This document shows positions 28,414 through 37,866 of a stretch of DNA of 64,000 nucleotides, one piece after another (positions within the stretch are counted from its first letter, which is position 1; every line of letters begins with the position of its first letter). Origin of the DNA: Anaplasmataceae bacterium AB001_6 (GTDB lineage: Bacteria; Pseudomonadota; Alphaproteobacteria; Rickettsiales; Anaplasmataceae); NCBI GenBank assembly GCA_020002265.1, contig CP048228.1:949120-1013119 (forward strand), given 5' to 3'. Made by a program: the position numbers and the translations under genes. The notes below the pieces were generated by a model that was not told where the DNA came from, ran no database searches, and saw only the letters and a list, made by a program, of their open reading frames with translations.

Positions 28414-28857
28414 ATGTATTCTTCTTTGATGGCATTTTTGTGTGAGCATCATAAAGTATTTGAAGCGTTGCATGTTATTTCTGTTTTTGCGTGGATTTCT
28501 GGCATGATATTTATATCAAGAATATGTATGTATCACGTTGAAAATCTTAAGAATTCTGAATTAAATAAGATGTTTTCTGAGATTGAGCTAAGAACTGTGC
28601 GTATTATTCTTAATCCGGCTATAGTATCGACGTTTGTATTAGGATTGCTATTATTATTTTCCACCGGATATTATACTGAGATTTGGTTTCACGTTAAGTT
28701 TTTGTGCGTCTTATTTTTGGTAACACTACATGGATATTTCGTATTTTACATAAAAAGAACGCATGTTGCTTCAAGGAATTTTTATAGAATAATAAGTGAA
28801 GTGATATTCGTGATCTTCTCTATTATTGCGCTATTAGCTATTTTAAAACCTTTTTAG
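28414..28857 (+). CDS. hemJ: Protoporphyrinogen IX oxidase HemJ
   Basis: HemJ oxidises protoporphyrinogen IX to protoporphyrin IX in haem synthesis. The 147-aa membrane protein has four helices and the family motifs ALHVISVFAWISGMIFISRI (with the conserved His of helix 1), a YHVEN turn, R-x-I-x-NPA, WFHVKFLCVLFLVTLHGYF and a short hydrophobic tail. GAAGG precedes the ATG by 4 bp. It is probably co-transcribed with the CADD-like gene. Confidence 0.85.
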   Translation: MYSSLMAFLCEHHKVFEALHVISVFAWISGMIFISRICMYHVENLKNSELNKMFSEIELRTVRIILNPAIVSTFVLGLLLLFSTGYYTEIWFHVKFLCVLFLVTLHGYFVFYIKRTHVASRNFYRIISEVIFVIFSIIALLAILKPF

Positions 28858-28904
28858 CGCTACTACAGGAAAAATATTTAATTTACACCTGATTTACTGG
28901 ATTG

Positions 28905-28919
28905 TTGTCTATTAGACAA
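28905..28919. promoter_or_regulatory. 15-bp dyad overlapping the lon -35 element
   Basis: TTGTCTATTAGACAA is a perfect 7-1-7 palindrome. Its right half covers the -35 hexamer of the lon promoter, so a bound regulator would block RNA polymerase. Confidence 0.4.
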
Positions 28920-28941
28920 TAGTTGAACAATATGTTAGAAT
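28913..28941 (+). promoter_or_regulatory. Promoter of lon
   Basis: TAGACA (28913-28918) and TAGAAT (28936-28941) are 17 bp apart. Each differs from the sigma-70 consensus at one position. It lies 37 bp before the lon start codon. No clear sigma-32 type sequence was seen. Confidence 0.5.
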
Positions 28942-28977
28942 AAATGAACAATTAGGTTTACAATTGGTTTTGTTTTA

Positions 28978-31395
28978 ATGTCCTTAGAATCGGCAGAAAA
29001 TAGTAATTTGTACTACACTATTCCATTGAGAGAAGTAATATTTTTTCCTGGTGATAGTGTTCCTCTTTTGGTAGGAAGAAAGCGGTCTGTAGAAGCTATA
29101 GAATTAGCTTCAAAAGCAGATATGAAAGTAGTTCTAGTTACTCAAAAGAATGCTGATATTGATGATCCTAATGATGATGATTTGTACAAATATGGAGTAA
29201 CGGCGAGTATTGCTCATCTTATCAATTCGCCTCCTGAAGGTTCGTTAAAAATTCTAGTTCAATGTGAAAAAATTGTCAAAATAACGAAATTTGTAAAGAG
29301 TGATTCTTGTTTAAAGTCACAAATAGAAGAAGTCACTATAGATCTTGGAGACAATCAGGAAAAGAATGATAATACTATTTCTTTATTAAAGGATAAAATA
29401 AGAGAATATTTTTCTTTATTGCCTAAGTCAAAAAATCAAAAAAAAGAGTTATTGCAGCAGATAGATTTATGTAAAGATGTAGATGAAGTATGTAATGCTA
29501 TAACTTCTAAATTAGATTTCACAATATCTGAGAAGCAATCTGTATTGGAAGTGTGTTCAATAGATGAAAAGGTGAAGGTTTTGTATAACCTTCTTTTTTC
29601 TGTTATTTCCATACTAAAATTAGAGCACGATTTAAAAGGGAAAATACACAGTCAAATAGAACAGGCTCAAAAGAATTATTATCTAAATGAGCAAATGAAG
29701 GTTATCTCTAAGGAGATCAGTGAATTGGAAGGTACTGATGTATGTGATGTACGTTCTTTATCTGATTCAATTAAGAAATTAAAATTAGATAAACACTCTG
29801 AGACGAAGCTTTTATCGGAGATAAATAAATTAAAAATAATTAGCGCTGTATCTGCTGAATCTTCAGTAATTAGAAGTTATATTGATTTTGTTATTTCGTT
29901 GCCTTGGAACAAGTTTACAAAAAACAAAATTGAATTAAAAGAAGCTGCTAAAATACTGAATGAAAATCACCATGGTATGTATACTGTAAAAGAACGTATA
30001 CTTGAGTTTATTGCGGTTCATAAAAGGTTAAAAAACAACAGCTTAGGCTCTGTATTATGTTTAGTTGGTCCACCTGGTGTTGGAAAAACATCTTTAGCAG
30101 AATCGATAGCGGAATCTCTTGGTAGGAAATTTGCCTCTATGTCGCTTGGTGGATTGAAAGATGAGTCTGAGCTAAGGGGCCACCGCAGGACATATATTGG
30201 TGCAATGCCTGGTAGAATCATACAGATGATAAAACGTACTAATTCTTCTAACCCTTTAATTTTGTTGGACGAAGTAGATAAAATATCTGGAAGTTATAGA
30301 TCTGATCCTTCATTTGCTTTGATAGATATATTAGATTCGGTACAAAATCATAATTTTACTGATAATTATCTTGAGGTTCCATTTGATATCTCGAAAGTTA
30401 TGTTTGTTCTAACTGCTAATGATATTAGTGAAATTCCGTATCCTTTATTAGATAGAATGGAAATAATAAGTATTGATGGTTATACTTCAGAAGAAAAATT
30501 ACAGATTGTCAAAAAACAACTACTAAAGAGAGTGATGAAGTTGCATGGATTATTGAACAGTGAATTGAGTATTTCTGATTCTGTAATCGGGAAATTAATT
30601 AACAATTACACTACTGAAAGTGGTGTAAGAGATTTAAAGAGACAACTGGAAAAGATCTGTCGTAAAGCATTGGTAGCAATCACAGAGAGTAAAAAAAAGA
30701 AGGTGATAGTGACTGAAGCTAACATGCATAAATTTGTCGGGTTTGTTAAATATGATAACTCTAACAAGCCTGCAAGCGCTACTGTTGGTGTATCTATAGG
30801 TCTTGCATATACAAATCGTGGCGGATGTATTTTACCTATTGAAGCTATTAAAACTGCTGGTGAAGGTAAATTAACTTTCACTGGTCATTTAGGAGATGTA
30901 ATGAAGGAGTCCATGGAAGCTGGATATAAATATGTATTTGCTAATGCTGACAACTTTACAATTAACTCTGATTTCTATAAAAATTTTGATGTTCATGTGC
31001 ATGTTCCAGAGGGTGCAGTACCTAAAGATGGTCCATCTGCTGGTATTGCCATAGTAACTGCAATAATTTCTGTTTTATCTGGGAAGAAAGTCTCAAATAA
31101 TATTGCGATGACAGGTGAAATAAACCTAAGAGGTGAAGTAATGCCAATTGGGGGATTAAAAGAAAAGATCCTTGCTGCGATACGTGAAAATGTAGAGAAT
31201 GTTATAATACCTCTTAAAAATATGAAAGATATTGATAACTTACCTAAGGAAACGCAGAGAGATTTAAGAAAGATAAATATAATTCCTGTTTCTGGTATAT
31301 CTGAAGTTTTAAAGCATTCTTTAATTGATGAAAGAGAGATGGTAGTTATTCCTAAGACGAAAGGGGTTGCTATTACAAACCCTCTTCTAGCATAA
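28978..31395 (+). CDS. lon: ATP-dependent protease Lon
   Basis: Lon is the cytoplasmic quality-control protease for misfolded and regulatory proteins. The 805-aa protein has the N-terminal substrate-binding LON domain (about 12-205), a coiled helical segment and an AAA+ module with Walker A GPPGVGKTS (about 364-372) and Walker B LILLDEVDK. The protease domain has the catalytic dyad S687 (PKDGPSAG) and K730 (GGLKEK). The 43-residue spacing is that of E. coli Lon. It has its own promoter, with a dyad over the -35. Confidence 0.97.
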   Translation: MSLESAENSNLYYTIPLREVIFFPGDSVPLLVGRKRSVEAIELASKADMKVVLVTQKNADIDDPNDDDLYKYGVTASIAHLINSPPEGSLKILVQCEKIVKITKFVKSDSCLKSQIEEVTIDLGDNQEKNDNTISLLKDKIREYFSLLPKSKNQKKELLQQIDLCKDVDEVCNAITSKLDFTISEKQSVLEVCSIDEKVKVLYNLLFSVISILKLEHDLKGKIHSQIEQAQKNYYLNEQMKVISKEISELEGTDVCDVRSLSDSIKKLKLDKHSETKLLSEINKLKIISAVSAESSVIRSYIDFVISLPWNKFTKNKIELKEAAKILNENHHGMYTVKERILEFIAVHKRLKNNSLGSVLCLVGPPGVGKTSLAESIAESLGRKFASMSLGGLKDESELRGHRRTYIGAMPGRIIQMIKRTNSSNPLILLDEVDKISGSYRSDPSFALIDILDSVQNHNFTDNYLEVPFDISKVMFVLTANDISEIPYPLLDRMEIISIDGYTSEEKLQIVKKQLLKRVMKLHGLLNSELSISDSVIGKLINNYTTESGVRDLKRQLEKICRKALVAITESKKKKVIVTEANMHKFVGFVKYDNSNKPASATVGVSIGLAYTNRGGCILPIEAIKTAGEGKLTFTGHLGDVMKESMEAGYKYVFANADNFTINSDFYKNFDVHVHVPEGAVPKDGPSAGIAIVTAIISVLSGKKVSNNIAMTGEINLRGEVMPIGGLKEKILAAIRENVENVIIPLKNMKDIDNLPKETQRDLRKINIIPVSGISEVLKHSLIDEREMVVIPKTKGVAITNPLLA

Positions 31396-31544
31396 AATAG
31401 GTAAAATTTTTAAATCTCTTCTATACTATATTTCATTGAATAGATTTATAGTGGTAATAATTGCAATTATAGGAAATTAGCACTTTATAGAGAATGTAGT
31501 TTCGTTTATCATTCTATGTTCTGTATCTGTGTTGTAATATCTTT

Positions 31545-32090
31545 ATGTCAATTATATCTTGTAGAAATAATAAGTATAATCTATTAATGAGGCTCTTGCA
31601 TTGGATTGTAGGTTTAATGGTTATCGGTGTTCTAATAAGCGGCATGATAACGCATTGCACAGCAATTAATGTTAATAAAGCGATTTTATTTAAATATCAT
31701 AAGGCTGTTGGTTTTTGTATATTACTTCTGATGGTCATTCGTATATTAGTGAGGATGATAAGTGATATTCCTGCATGGCCTAAGAAGCTAAAAAAAAGTT
31801 ATAAATACATGTCATTAGCTGTGCAGTATGGGATGTATATATTTGTAACAGTTGCTGCTCTTTCTGGTTATGTGATGTCTAGTGCTTCTGGGAAAGATAT
31901 AAGGCTTTTATGGAACATGGAAAAAACTGCTCCATTAATTGTAGCAAAAGATAAGGCGGTAGCGCAAAAAGCGCACAAAATCCATACTACTGTGGTCTGG
32001 ATAGTTTTAGCATTGGTTATTTTACATTTCTTAGGAAGTATGAAACACATTATAATTGATCGTTATAATATATTACGGAGAATGTTATAA
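31545..32090 (+). CDS. Cytochrome b561 family protein
   Basis: This is a four-helix b-type cytochrome of 181 aa. Conserved histidines are seen in LLHWIVG (helix 1), YHKAVGF (helix 2), AHKIHTTVVW and ILHFLGSMKHII (helix 4). This fits the bacterial CybB type, which can pass electrons between quinol and superoxide or other acceptors in the membrane. It stands alone, 150 bp after lon and 60 bp before yebC. Confidence 0.85.
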   Translation: MSIISCRNNKYNLLMRLLHWIVGLMVIGVLISGMITHCTAINVNKAILFKYHKAVGFCILLLMVIRILVRMISDIPAWPKKLKKSYKYMSLAVQYGMYIFVTVAALSGYVMSSASGKDIRLLWNMEKTAPLIVAKDKAVAQKAHKIHTTVVWIVLALVILHFLGSMKHIIIDRYNILRRML

Positions 32091-32149
32091 GTGAAGTAGT
32101 TATAACTTAATCATATTATAGAATTGGAAGTAAAATTTAGTAAATTTTT

Positions 32150-32860
32150 ATGGCGGGACATTCGCAGTATTCTAATAGGAAACGAAGAATAGAATCTCAA
32201 TCTAAGAAGAAAAACAAAGTATATCTAGTTTTTAGGAAGCTTATTTTAAAAGCTTTAAAAGAAGGTTCTGAGAGTGGCTTAAGAAATGCTATACATAATG
32301 CACAAAAAGCTTCGATATCTAGAGAGAAGATAGATATCATAATAAATTCTGCTGATAAAGATAAAAGTGCATATGAAGATATTGTATATGAAGGTTATGG
32401 TCCTAAGGGGATAGCATTTGTTTTACATATATCCACTGATAATCGTAATAGAACTGCTGGAGAAATAAGAAGTATATTCAACAAGCATGGTGGCAATTTA
32501 GGAGAAAATGGCTCGGTTGCTTTTTTATTTAATAAAAGAGGTTTAGTTGAATATGATATAGAGCAAATAGATAAAGAGAAAATTCTAGAGGCTGCATTGG
32601 AAACTAATGCTCTTGATATTGAAGATTTTGCTGATTGTATCAAGATTTATTGTGAAATATCTGAATTACAAAAAACAGCTGAAGAGATGTATAAATCGTG
32701 TGGAGAATATTCTAATATGCGTATTTCTTGGCAAGCTAAAGACATCCAAAGGATAACTGATAAAGAATTACGAGAGAAAATATCATTATTTTACAGTATA
32801 TTAATGGAGAATGATGATGTAATGTATATAGATACTAATTGTGATATAAACAATGATTAA
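32150..32860 (+). CDS. yebC: YebC/PmpR family protein
   Basis: The 236-aa protein starts MAGHSQYSNRKRR, a variant of the family's MAGHSKWxNIxHRK. It continues with YEGYGPKGIAFVLHISTDNRNRTAGEIRSIF and NKHGGNLGENGSVAFLF, the family core. YebC proteins are DNA- or ribosome-associated factors; recent work ties the family to relief of proline-rich translation stalls. The last 8 bases overlap the next gene, suggesting coupling. Confidence 0.93.
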   Translation: MAGHSQYSNRKRRIESQSKKKNKVYLVFRKLILKALKEGSESGLRNAIHNAQKASISREKIDIIINSADKDKSAYEDIVYEGYGPKGIAFVLHISTDNRNRTAGEIRSIFNKHGGNLGENGSVAFLFNKRGLVEYDIEQIDKEKILEAALETNALDIEDFADCIKIYCEISELQKTAEEMYKSCGEYSNMRISWQAKDIQRITDKELREKISLFYSILMENDDVMYIDTNCDINND

Positions 32861-33602
32861 TAGAGTCAGTACATGTGTAGTTCTTTGTGCAGGCAGAGGC
32901 AAAAGAATGAATCATCTCACAGAAGATAGAGTAAAAGCTCTATTGGAAGTAGATAAAAAAAAAACCAAGATATTAGATGTAATATTGGAAAGGATATCCA
33001 ATAGTGTAATAAAAAAAACAATATTGACTGCATATTATAGATGGGAAGATTTACATTCTTATTTAACAAAATATAAGCAAAAAATAGGAGAATTAGGCAT
33101 ATCTCTTACTATAGAGACAGAATGTCTGGATAATGGTGGTGGTCTTGTTAATGCAATAAAGGATATAGATGAAGAATATTTTTTAGTAATCAATTGTGAT
33201 CTTTTATGGCAATCTGATAAGTTATTGAATGATATGATTGATTTTCACTACACTCATCGACCTGGTATGCTTATGCTAATTGGGAAGGAAGACAATCAAG
33301 AACAGAAATTTTCGCTATCAGAAGATGATATAATAAAAAGGGATGAAAAAGGAGAATATACCTATTTGGGAATTCTTATAATCAAAAAAACGTTATTAGA
33401 TGAATTTGCAGTAGAAAAGATTTTTCCGCTAAAAAAAGTATTTGATAATTTACTTTCAGGTAGTAATCCAAAAAGAAATAAGTGTATGGGTTATCTGAAT
33501 TATGATAAGAGTTTTCGGCATTTGGGAACGTATCATTGTATGAAAGAATTCTCAGAAAATAGTAATATAAATACTTCTCCAGAAAAAAAAGAAATAATAT
33601 GA
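32853..33602 (+). CDS. Sugar-1-phosphate nucleotidyltransferase (MurU/GMP-like)
   Basis: This is a 249-aa GT-A fold nucleotidyltransferase. It has the N-terminal signature VLCAGRGKRMNHLTEDRVKALLEV, NGGGLVNAI, a metal-binding NCDLLW and YTYLGILII. It resembles N-acetylmuramate-1-phosphate uridylyltransferase MurU and bacterial mannose-1-phosphate guanylyltransferases. Muramate recycling is plausible, but no amgK kinase is adjacent. The C-terminal motif that is usually W-x-DIGTP has become FRHLGTY, so the substrate is uncertain. It overlaps yebC by 8 bp. Confidence 0.7.
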   Translation: MINRVSTCVVLCAGRGKRMNHLTEDRVKALLEVDKKKTKILDVILERISNSVIKKTILTAYYRWEDLHSYLTKYKQKIGELGISLTIETECLDNGGGLVNAIKDIDEEYFLVINCDLLWQSDKLLNDMIDFHYTHRPGMLMLIGKEDNQEQKFSLSEDDIIKRDEKGEYTYLGILIIKKTLLDEFAVEKIFPLKKVFDNLLSGSNPKRNKCMGYLNYDKSFRHLGTYHCMKEFSENSNINTSPEKKEII

Positions 33603-33768
33603 TATTGCAACATGATTGTATAAACATAATTTGTTAACTAATATATACTATAAAATTGCTTTATAGTAGCGTTTCTGTTGCAGAACAAATGCAATTGATG
33701 ATGTTGTGTATATTGTTGTAGATGGTATAATTCATCTTAGTTTTTATTTTTTCCCGGGAAGAGATATT

Positions 33769-33969
33769 ATGTCACGTACTAAAGCAGCTAAGATATCCTC
33801 AAGAAGCGTAAAACAAAAAGAAACGTTTAGAGGAATAGAAATAACAAGTGCAGTATATATCAGCAAGAACAAGAGATTTTCTGTTGCACAAGATGTGAAG
33901 AAAAAGACGCCAATTATATTGGATGATGGAACAATCTTGCGCTGGTCTGACAGAAAGAAATTTGTATAA
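33769..33969 (+). CDS. Small basic protein of unknown function
   Basis: I do not recognise this 66-aa, Lys/Arg-rich protein. It begins MSRTKAAKISSRS and ends in WSDRKKFV. The start ATG 33769 has GGAAGAG at good spacing, a better ribosome-binding site than most genes here. No membrane segment or cysteine motif is visible. Two or three beta strands are suggested in the middle (RGIEITSAVYI, TPIILDDGTILRW), so a nucleic-acid or ribosome-binding role is possible but unproven. nuoG follows after 75 bp. Confidence 0.6.
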   Translation: MSRTKAAKISSRSVKQKETFRGIEITSAVYISKNKRFSVAQDVKKKTPIILDDGTILRWSDRKKFV

Positions 33970-34044
33970 AACAAAACAAGCTAAGAGTTTAAAACAGTTG
34001 AATATAACTTTTAAACTCGTATTTTAAGGTTTTAGTAGTAGTTT

Positions 34045-36075
34045 ATGAAGATTACTGTTGATGATCAAATCATAGAAGTTGATGACGGATATACGATTTT
34101 ACAAGCTTGTAAAATCGCCGGGATAGAAGTGCCTCATTTTTGTTATCACGATAAACTAAAAATTGCAGGAAATTGCAGAATGTGTCTGGTGGAGGTTGAA
34201 AAAGGACCACCTAAGCCGGTTGCTTCATGCGCCACTACTGCTACTGATGGCATGGTTATTAAAACCAGCTCTCCTATGGTGAAGAAAGCCAGAGAAGACG
34301 TTATGGAGATGTTGTTGATAAATCATCCCTTGGATTGCCCTATTTGTGATCAAGGTGGTGAATGCGACCTCCAAGATCAAGCTCTGTCTTATGGAAGAAA
34401 ATGTAGCGAATTTACAGAAGAGAAACGCGCTGTTTCTGGTAAAAATTTTGGTGTATTGATAAAAGATATGATGAATCGCTGTATTCATTGTACAAGATGT
34501 GTTCGTTTCATGTCTGATATTGCTGGAACAAATGAATTAAAACTTATACACAGAGGAGAAAAGGCTGAAATTGAATCATTATTTTCAGAACCTATAAAAT
34601 CCGAATTATCTGGTAATATAATTGATGTATGTCCTGTGGGTGCATTAACTTCAAGGCCTTATGCTTTCACTGCTAGACCCTGGGAATTGAAGAAATTCTA
34701 CTCTATTGATGTTATGGATGGCGTTGGTAGTTCTGTGAGGTTAGATGTCAAAGAACAAAAGGTAATGCGTGTATTACCAGTTAGAAATGATGCTGTTAAC
34801 GAGATGTGGTTATCTGATAAATCTAGGTTTAGCTATGATGGATTATATTTACAGAGATTAGGCTCCCCCTATGTAAGGTCTAACAAATCACTTATTTCAA
34901 CTGATTGGGATGAAGCAATTAAAAGAGTCGCAAAGGAGATACAACAAACTCCGAAAGATAAAATAGCTTTCATTGCTGGTAACATGACAGACTGCGAAAC
35001 ACTTTGTGCAGCGAAAATTTTGGCGGATGAATTAGAAATAAAAAATATTGATTTCAGAGAAAAAGGAGAACAATATAAAGTTCTCGACAGATCATATTAT
35101 CTATGTAATACGCCTCTGGTTGATATGGAGAAAGCAGATGTAATATTGATTATAGGCTGCAATCCAAGATTGGAAGCTCCTATTATGAATATCAGGATCA
35201 GAAAATGTTTTACAGATAACAATGCTAAAATAGGTTATATAGGGCCTGAAATTGATCTTAATTATAAGTATGATCACTTGGGAGATAGTCTATCTGATAT
35301 ATCTGATTTAATCTCCAAGAAAAGTTCTTTTAGTAAGGTATTAATTAAAGCAAAAAACCCGATGCTAATCTTTGGTCAAGATTTATTTTTGTACGAAGAA
35401 AGTGAAGTAATACAAGAGAAGATGATAAAAATAGCATCGCTGTATAATATGGTAACCGATGAGTGGAATGGTTATAACATGTTACATAAAAATGCTTCTT
35501 CTGTTGGAGCGTTAGATTTAGGTTTTCATTCGGAGAATAATCCTGTAAGAGATAGCAAGAATATAGAGCTGGTTTTATTATTGGGTTCTGATGAAATAGA
35601 TCAATCGTTCTTAAAGAATAAATTTGTGATTTATGTGGGTCATCATGGTGATAAAGGCGCAAATGCTGCTGATGTGATATTACCTAGTAAGGCATATACA
35701 GAGAAAAATGCAACATTTGTAAATATAGAAGGAAGAGTACAAAATACTTGTAAATCATCATTTGGTCCTAATGACACAAAAGATGATTGGCAAATTATCC
35801 ATTTGATTGGCAAAGCGCTAAAAGTAAATTTGAAAATGGATAATTTAGCATCGCTTCAAAAGAAATTATCATCCTACGGTGAACAATTTAAAAAGATAAA
35901 TCAACTGATCAAGAATGATTGGGATCACAAATTTGCGAGTTCAGTAAAACCTTCTGTTCTTTCAAAAACAAAAATAATGCTTGATGATAAAAGTTTCTAT
36001 AGGACCAATGTAATTGCTAGATCTTCGAAAATTATGGCTAAATGTTTAGAACAGAGTTTAAAAAATGCTAATTAA
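34045..36075 (+). CDS. nuoG: NADH-quinone oxidoreductase subunit G
   Basis: NuoG is the large iron-sulphur subunit of the complex I peripheral arm. The 676-aa sequence has a [2Fe-2S] set (C33, C44, C47, C62), the His-ligated cluster segment [19 protein letters not shown] and a further cluster region [10 protein letters not shown] with CPVGAL. A molybdopterin-oxidoreductase-like domain follows, which has lost its cofactor in this family. It overlaps nuoH by 11 bp. The other peripheral-arm genes are not in this window. Confidence 0.96.
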   Translation: MKITVDDQIIEVDDGYTILQACKIAGIEVPHFCYHDKLKIAGNCRMCLVEVEKGPPKPVASCATTATDGMVIKTSSPMVKKAREDVMEMLLINHPLDCPICDQGGECDLQDQALSYGRKCSEFTEEKRAVSGKNFGVLIKDMMNRCIHCTRCVRFMSDIAGTNELKLIHRGEKAEIESLFSEPIKSELSGNIIDVCPVGALTSRPYAFTARPWELKKFYSIDVMDGVGSSVRLDVKEQKVMRVLPVRNDAVNEMWLSDKSRFSYDGLYLQRLGSPYVRSNKSLISTDWDEAIKRVAKEIQQTPKDKIAFIAGNMTDCETLCAAKILADELEIKNIDFREKGEQYKVLDRSYYLCNTPLVDMEKADVILIIGCNPRLEAPIMNIRIRKCFTDNNAKIGYIGPEIDLNYKYDHLGDSLSDISDLISKKSSFSKVLIKAKNPMLIFGQDLFLYEESEVIQEKMIKIASLYNMVTDEWNGYNMLHKNASSVGALDLGFHSENNPVRDSKNIELVLLLGSDEIDQSFLKNKFVIYVGHHGDKGANAADVILPSKAYTEKNATFVNIEGRVQNTCKSSFGPNDTKDDWQIIHLIGKALKVNLKMDNLASLQKKLSSYGEQFKKINQLIKNDWDHKFASSVKPSVLSKTKIMLDDKSFYRTNVIARSSKIMAKCLEQSLKNAN

Positions 36076-37063
36076 GATAATAGAGATAATAGCTTTAGTA
36101 ATACCTTTGATACTTGCTGTTGCATATTTAACATATGCTGAAAGGAAGATAATTGCGGCATCACAAATCAGGAAAGGGCCTACTATGGTTGGTTATATGG
36201 GTCTTTTACAGCCCATTGCAGATGCTGCGAAATTGTGCTTAAAAGAAATAATAATACCTATAAAAAGTGATAAGGTAATGTTTTTGATAGCGCCTGCAAT
36301 AACTTTTATCATGGCGTTTATTGGCTGGGCTGTTATACCTTTTGAAGCCAAAATATGTAATGGTGAAATTATTCCGGCTGTTATATCTAACATAAATCTT
36401 GGTATGCTCTATATAATGTCTATTGGAGCGATAGAAGTTTATGCAATAATAATGGCTAGCTGGGCTAGTAATTCGATATACGCGCTGCTTGGAGGCTTAC
36501 GTTCTGCATCTCAGATGATATCTTATGAATTGTCAATTGGTATGATTATTGTGATGATCGTTATGATATCCGGGTCATATAATTTAGCTGATATAGTTGT
36601 TGCCAAACATAATGCTCCTTTATGGGTTGATGTTGTTCTTTTGCCTTTAGCTATTGTCTTCTTTATATCGATATTAGCAGAAACTAATAGACATCCCTTT
36701 GATTTACCAGAAGCGGAAACTGAGTTAGTTGCAGGTTACAATGTTGAATATTCTTCGATTCCTTTTGCACTATTTTTTCTGGGAGAATATGCAAATATGA
36801 TATTAACAAGTGGAATATTCTCTATCTTATTTCTAGGTGGTTGGTATCCGATTATAAACATAGGTATACTAAATATCATTCCTGGTTTTATATGGTTTAT
36901 TGCAAAGATCTGTCTTGTTCTTTTCATGTTTATATTTGTCAGAGCCGCATTACCGCGTTATCGCTATGACCAATTAATGCACCTTGGATGGAAATTTTTC
37001 CTCCCTATGACACTTGTTTATTTGGTTCTTTTGGCTGTTTTGTTAAAATTGTTTCCGATATAG
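36065..37063 (+). CDS. nuoH: NADH-quinone oxidoreductase subunit H
   Basis: NuoH forms the quinone-site membrane subunit of complex I. The 332-aa sequence has about eight helices and the signatures [19 protein letters not shown] and [20 protein letters not shown]. It ends with the [20 protein letters not shown] segment. It overlaps nuoG by 11 bp and converges on rnpA; nuoI does not follow, so the nuo genes are split into separate groups in this genome. Confidence 0.96.
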   Translation: MLIKIIEIIALVIPLILAVAYLTYAERKIIAASQIRKGPTMVGYMGLLQPIADAAKLCLKEIIIPIKSDKVMFLIAPAITFIMAFIGWAVIPFEAKICNGEIIPAVISNINLGMLYIMSIGAIEVYAIIMASWASNSIYALLGGLRSASQMISYELSIGMIIVMIVMISGSYNLADIVVAKHNAPLWVDVVLLPLAIVFFISILAETNRHPFDLPEAETELVAGYNVEYSSIPFALFFLGEYANMILTSGIFSILFLGGWYPIINIGILNIIPGFIWFIAKICLVLFMFIFVRAALPRYRYDQLMHLGWKFFLPMTLVYLVLLAVLLKLFPI

Positions 37064-37140
37064 TTGAATAAAAAAAGACTGACAAAGAATTAGCTTAAAA
37101 TCATTTTTTAGCGATGTATAAATAATCTCTATACACTGGT

Positions 37141-37560
37141 TCAACAGACAATAATTTTCTTTCTAGCAGTTTTTATATTTTTGGATCTCCGTGCAATTAC
37201 ATTTATGTTATTTGCACTACAAGAATTTCGTTTTCTAATCAGATTTAAAGTCTTAATAAGAGATTCCTCTAATACAGAGAACTCGCAATCCAACATAGCT
37301 GATTTCGCTACAAACACGTAGGAACAATTATTTAAGAATAACCCTACATTACGAACTGCCATAGACCTCAACAAACGCTTAGTATAATTACGCATGGTAG
37401 CCCTTCCAACTCTTTTAGACGCAATGCAAGCGAAAGAAGGCTTATTACCTGAAGAATTTAACGCGAGACAAACAAAAAAATCAGAATGGTATGCTCTAGA
37501 TTTTTTTTTTATCACAGATAGTGTTCTTGCAGGAATAGAGGCAAAACCCTTTATAAGCAC
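37141..37560 (-). CDS. rnpA: Ribonuclease P protein component
   Basis: RnpA is the protein subunit that assists the RNase P RNA in maturing tRNA 5' ends. The 139-aa sequence carries the RNA-binding core [19 protein letters not shown], equivalent to the RNR motif, with [10 protein letters not shown] before it. The tail is Arg/Lys-rich and longer than usual. No ATG precedes the fold; GTG 37560 overlaps the end of rpmH by 10 bp, the usual rpmH-rnpA order. Confidence 0.9.
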   Translation of the reverse strand: MLIKGFASIPARTLSVIKKKSRAYHSDFFVCLALNSSGNKPSFACIASKRVGRATMRNYTKRLLRSMAVRNVGLFLNNCSYVFVAKSAMLDCEFSVLEESLIKTLNLIRKRNSCSANNINVIARRSKNIKTARKKIIVC

Positions 37561-37685
37561 AGCTTTTTTCTACCTTTTGCGCGTCTACGATTGATTATTT
37601 TTCTTCCCGCAGCAGTAGACATTCTAGATCTAAAACCATGCATTCTCTGACAAGGTTTCTTCTTTTTCCTACTATTTAAAGCCAT
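37551..37685 (-). CDS. rpmH: 50S ribosomal protein L34
   Basis: This 44-aa protein is too short for most ORF lists. The C-terminal two thirds match L34: [28 protein letters not shown]. The N-terminus ([13 protein letters not shown]) lacks the usual K-R-T-x-Q-P-S start. No better start exists upstream before an in-frame stop except TTG codons. It precedes and overlaps rnpA, as in most bacteria. Confidence 0.9.
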   Translation of the reverse strand: MALNSRKKKKPCQRMHGFRSRMSTAAGRKIINRRRAKGRKKLCL

Positions 37686-37820
37686 CTTACCTAACAAAAT
37701 CAACTAAATCATAAAACGGCATACTGACCATCACATTTTTGCAACTGAGTAAGCATGCTCCATACTGCTATATTGTATACGTTTTTTAATCTATCGTCCA
37801 TATGTTAAAATTATTACAGG

Positions 37821-37848
37821 AAATAGAAATTTTATGAATTTTCTATTT
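37821..37848 (-). terminator. AT-rich hairpin after the last virB6 gene
   Basis: AAATAGAAA (37821-37829) and TTTCTATTT (37840-37848) pair over 9 bp with a 10-nt loop, about 20 bp past the last virB6 stop. It contains only two G-C pairs and no strong T run follows on the minus strand, so it is a weak candidate for the end of the virB operon. Confidence 0.25.
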
Positions 37849-37866
37849 ATATGAAGCGAATACAGG

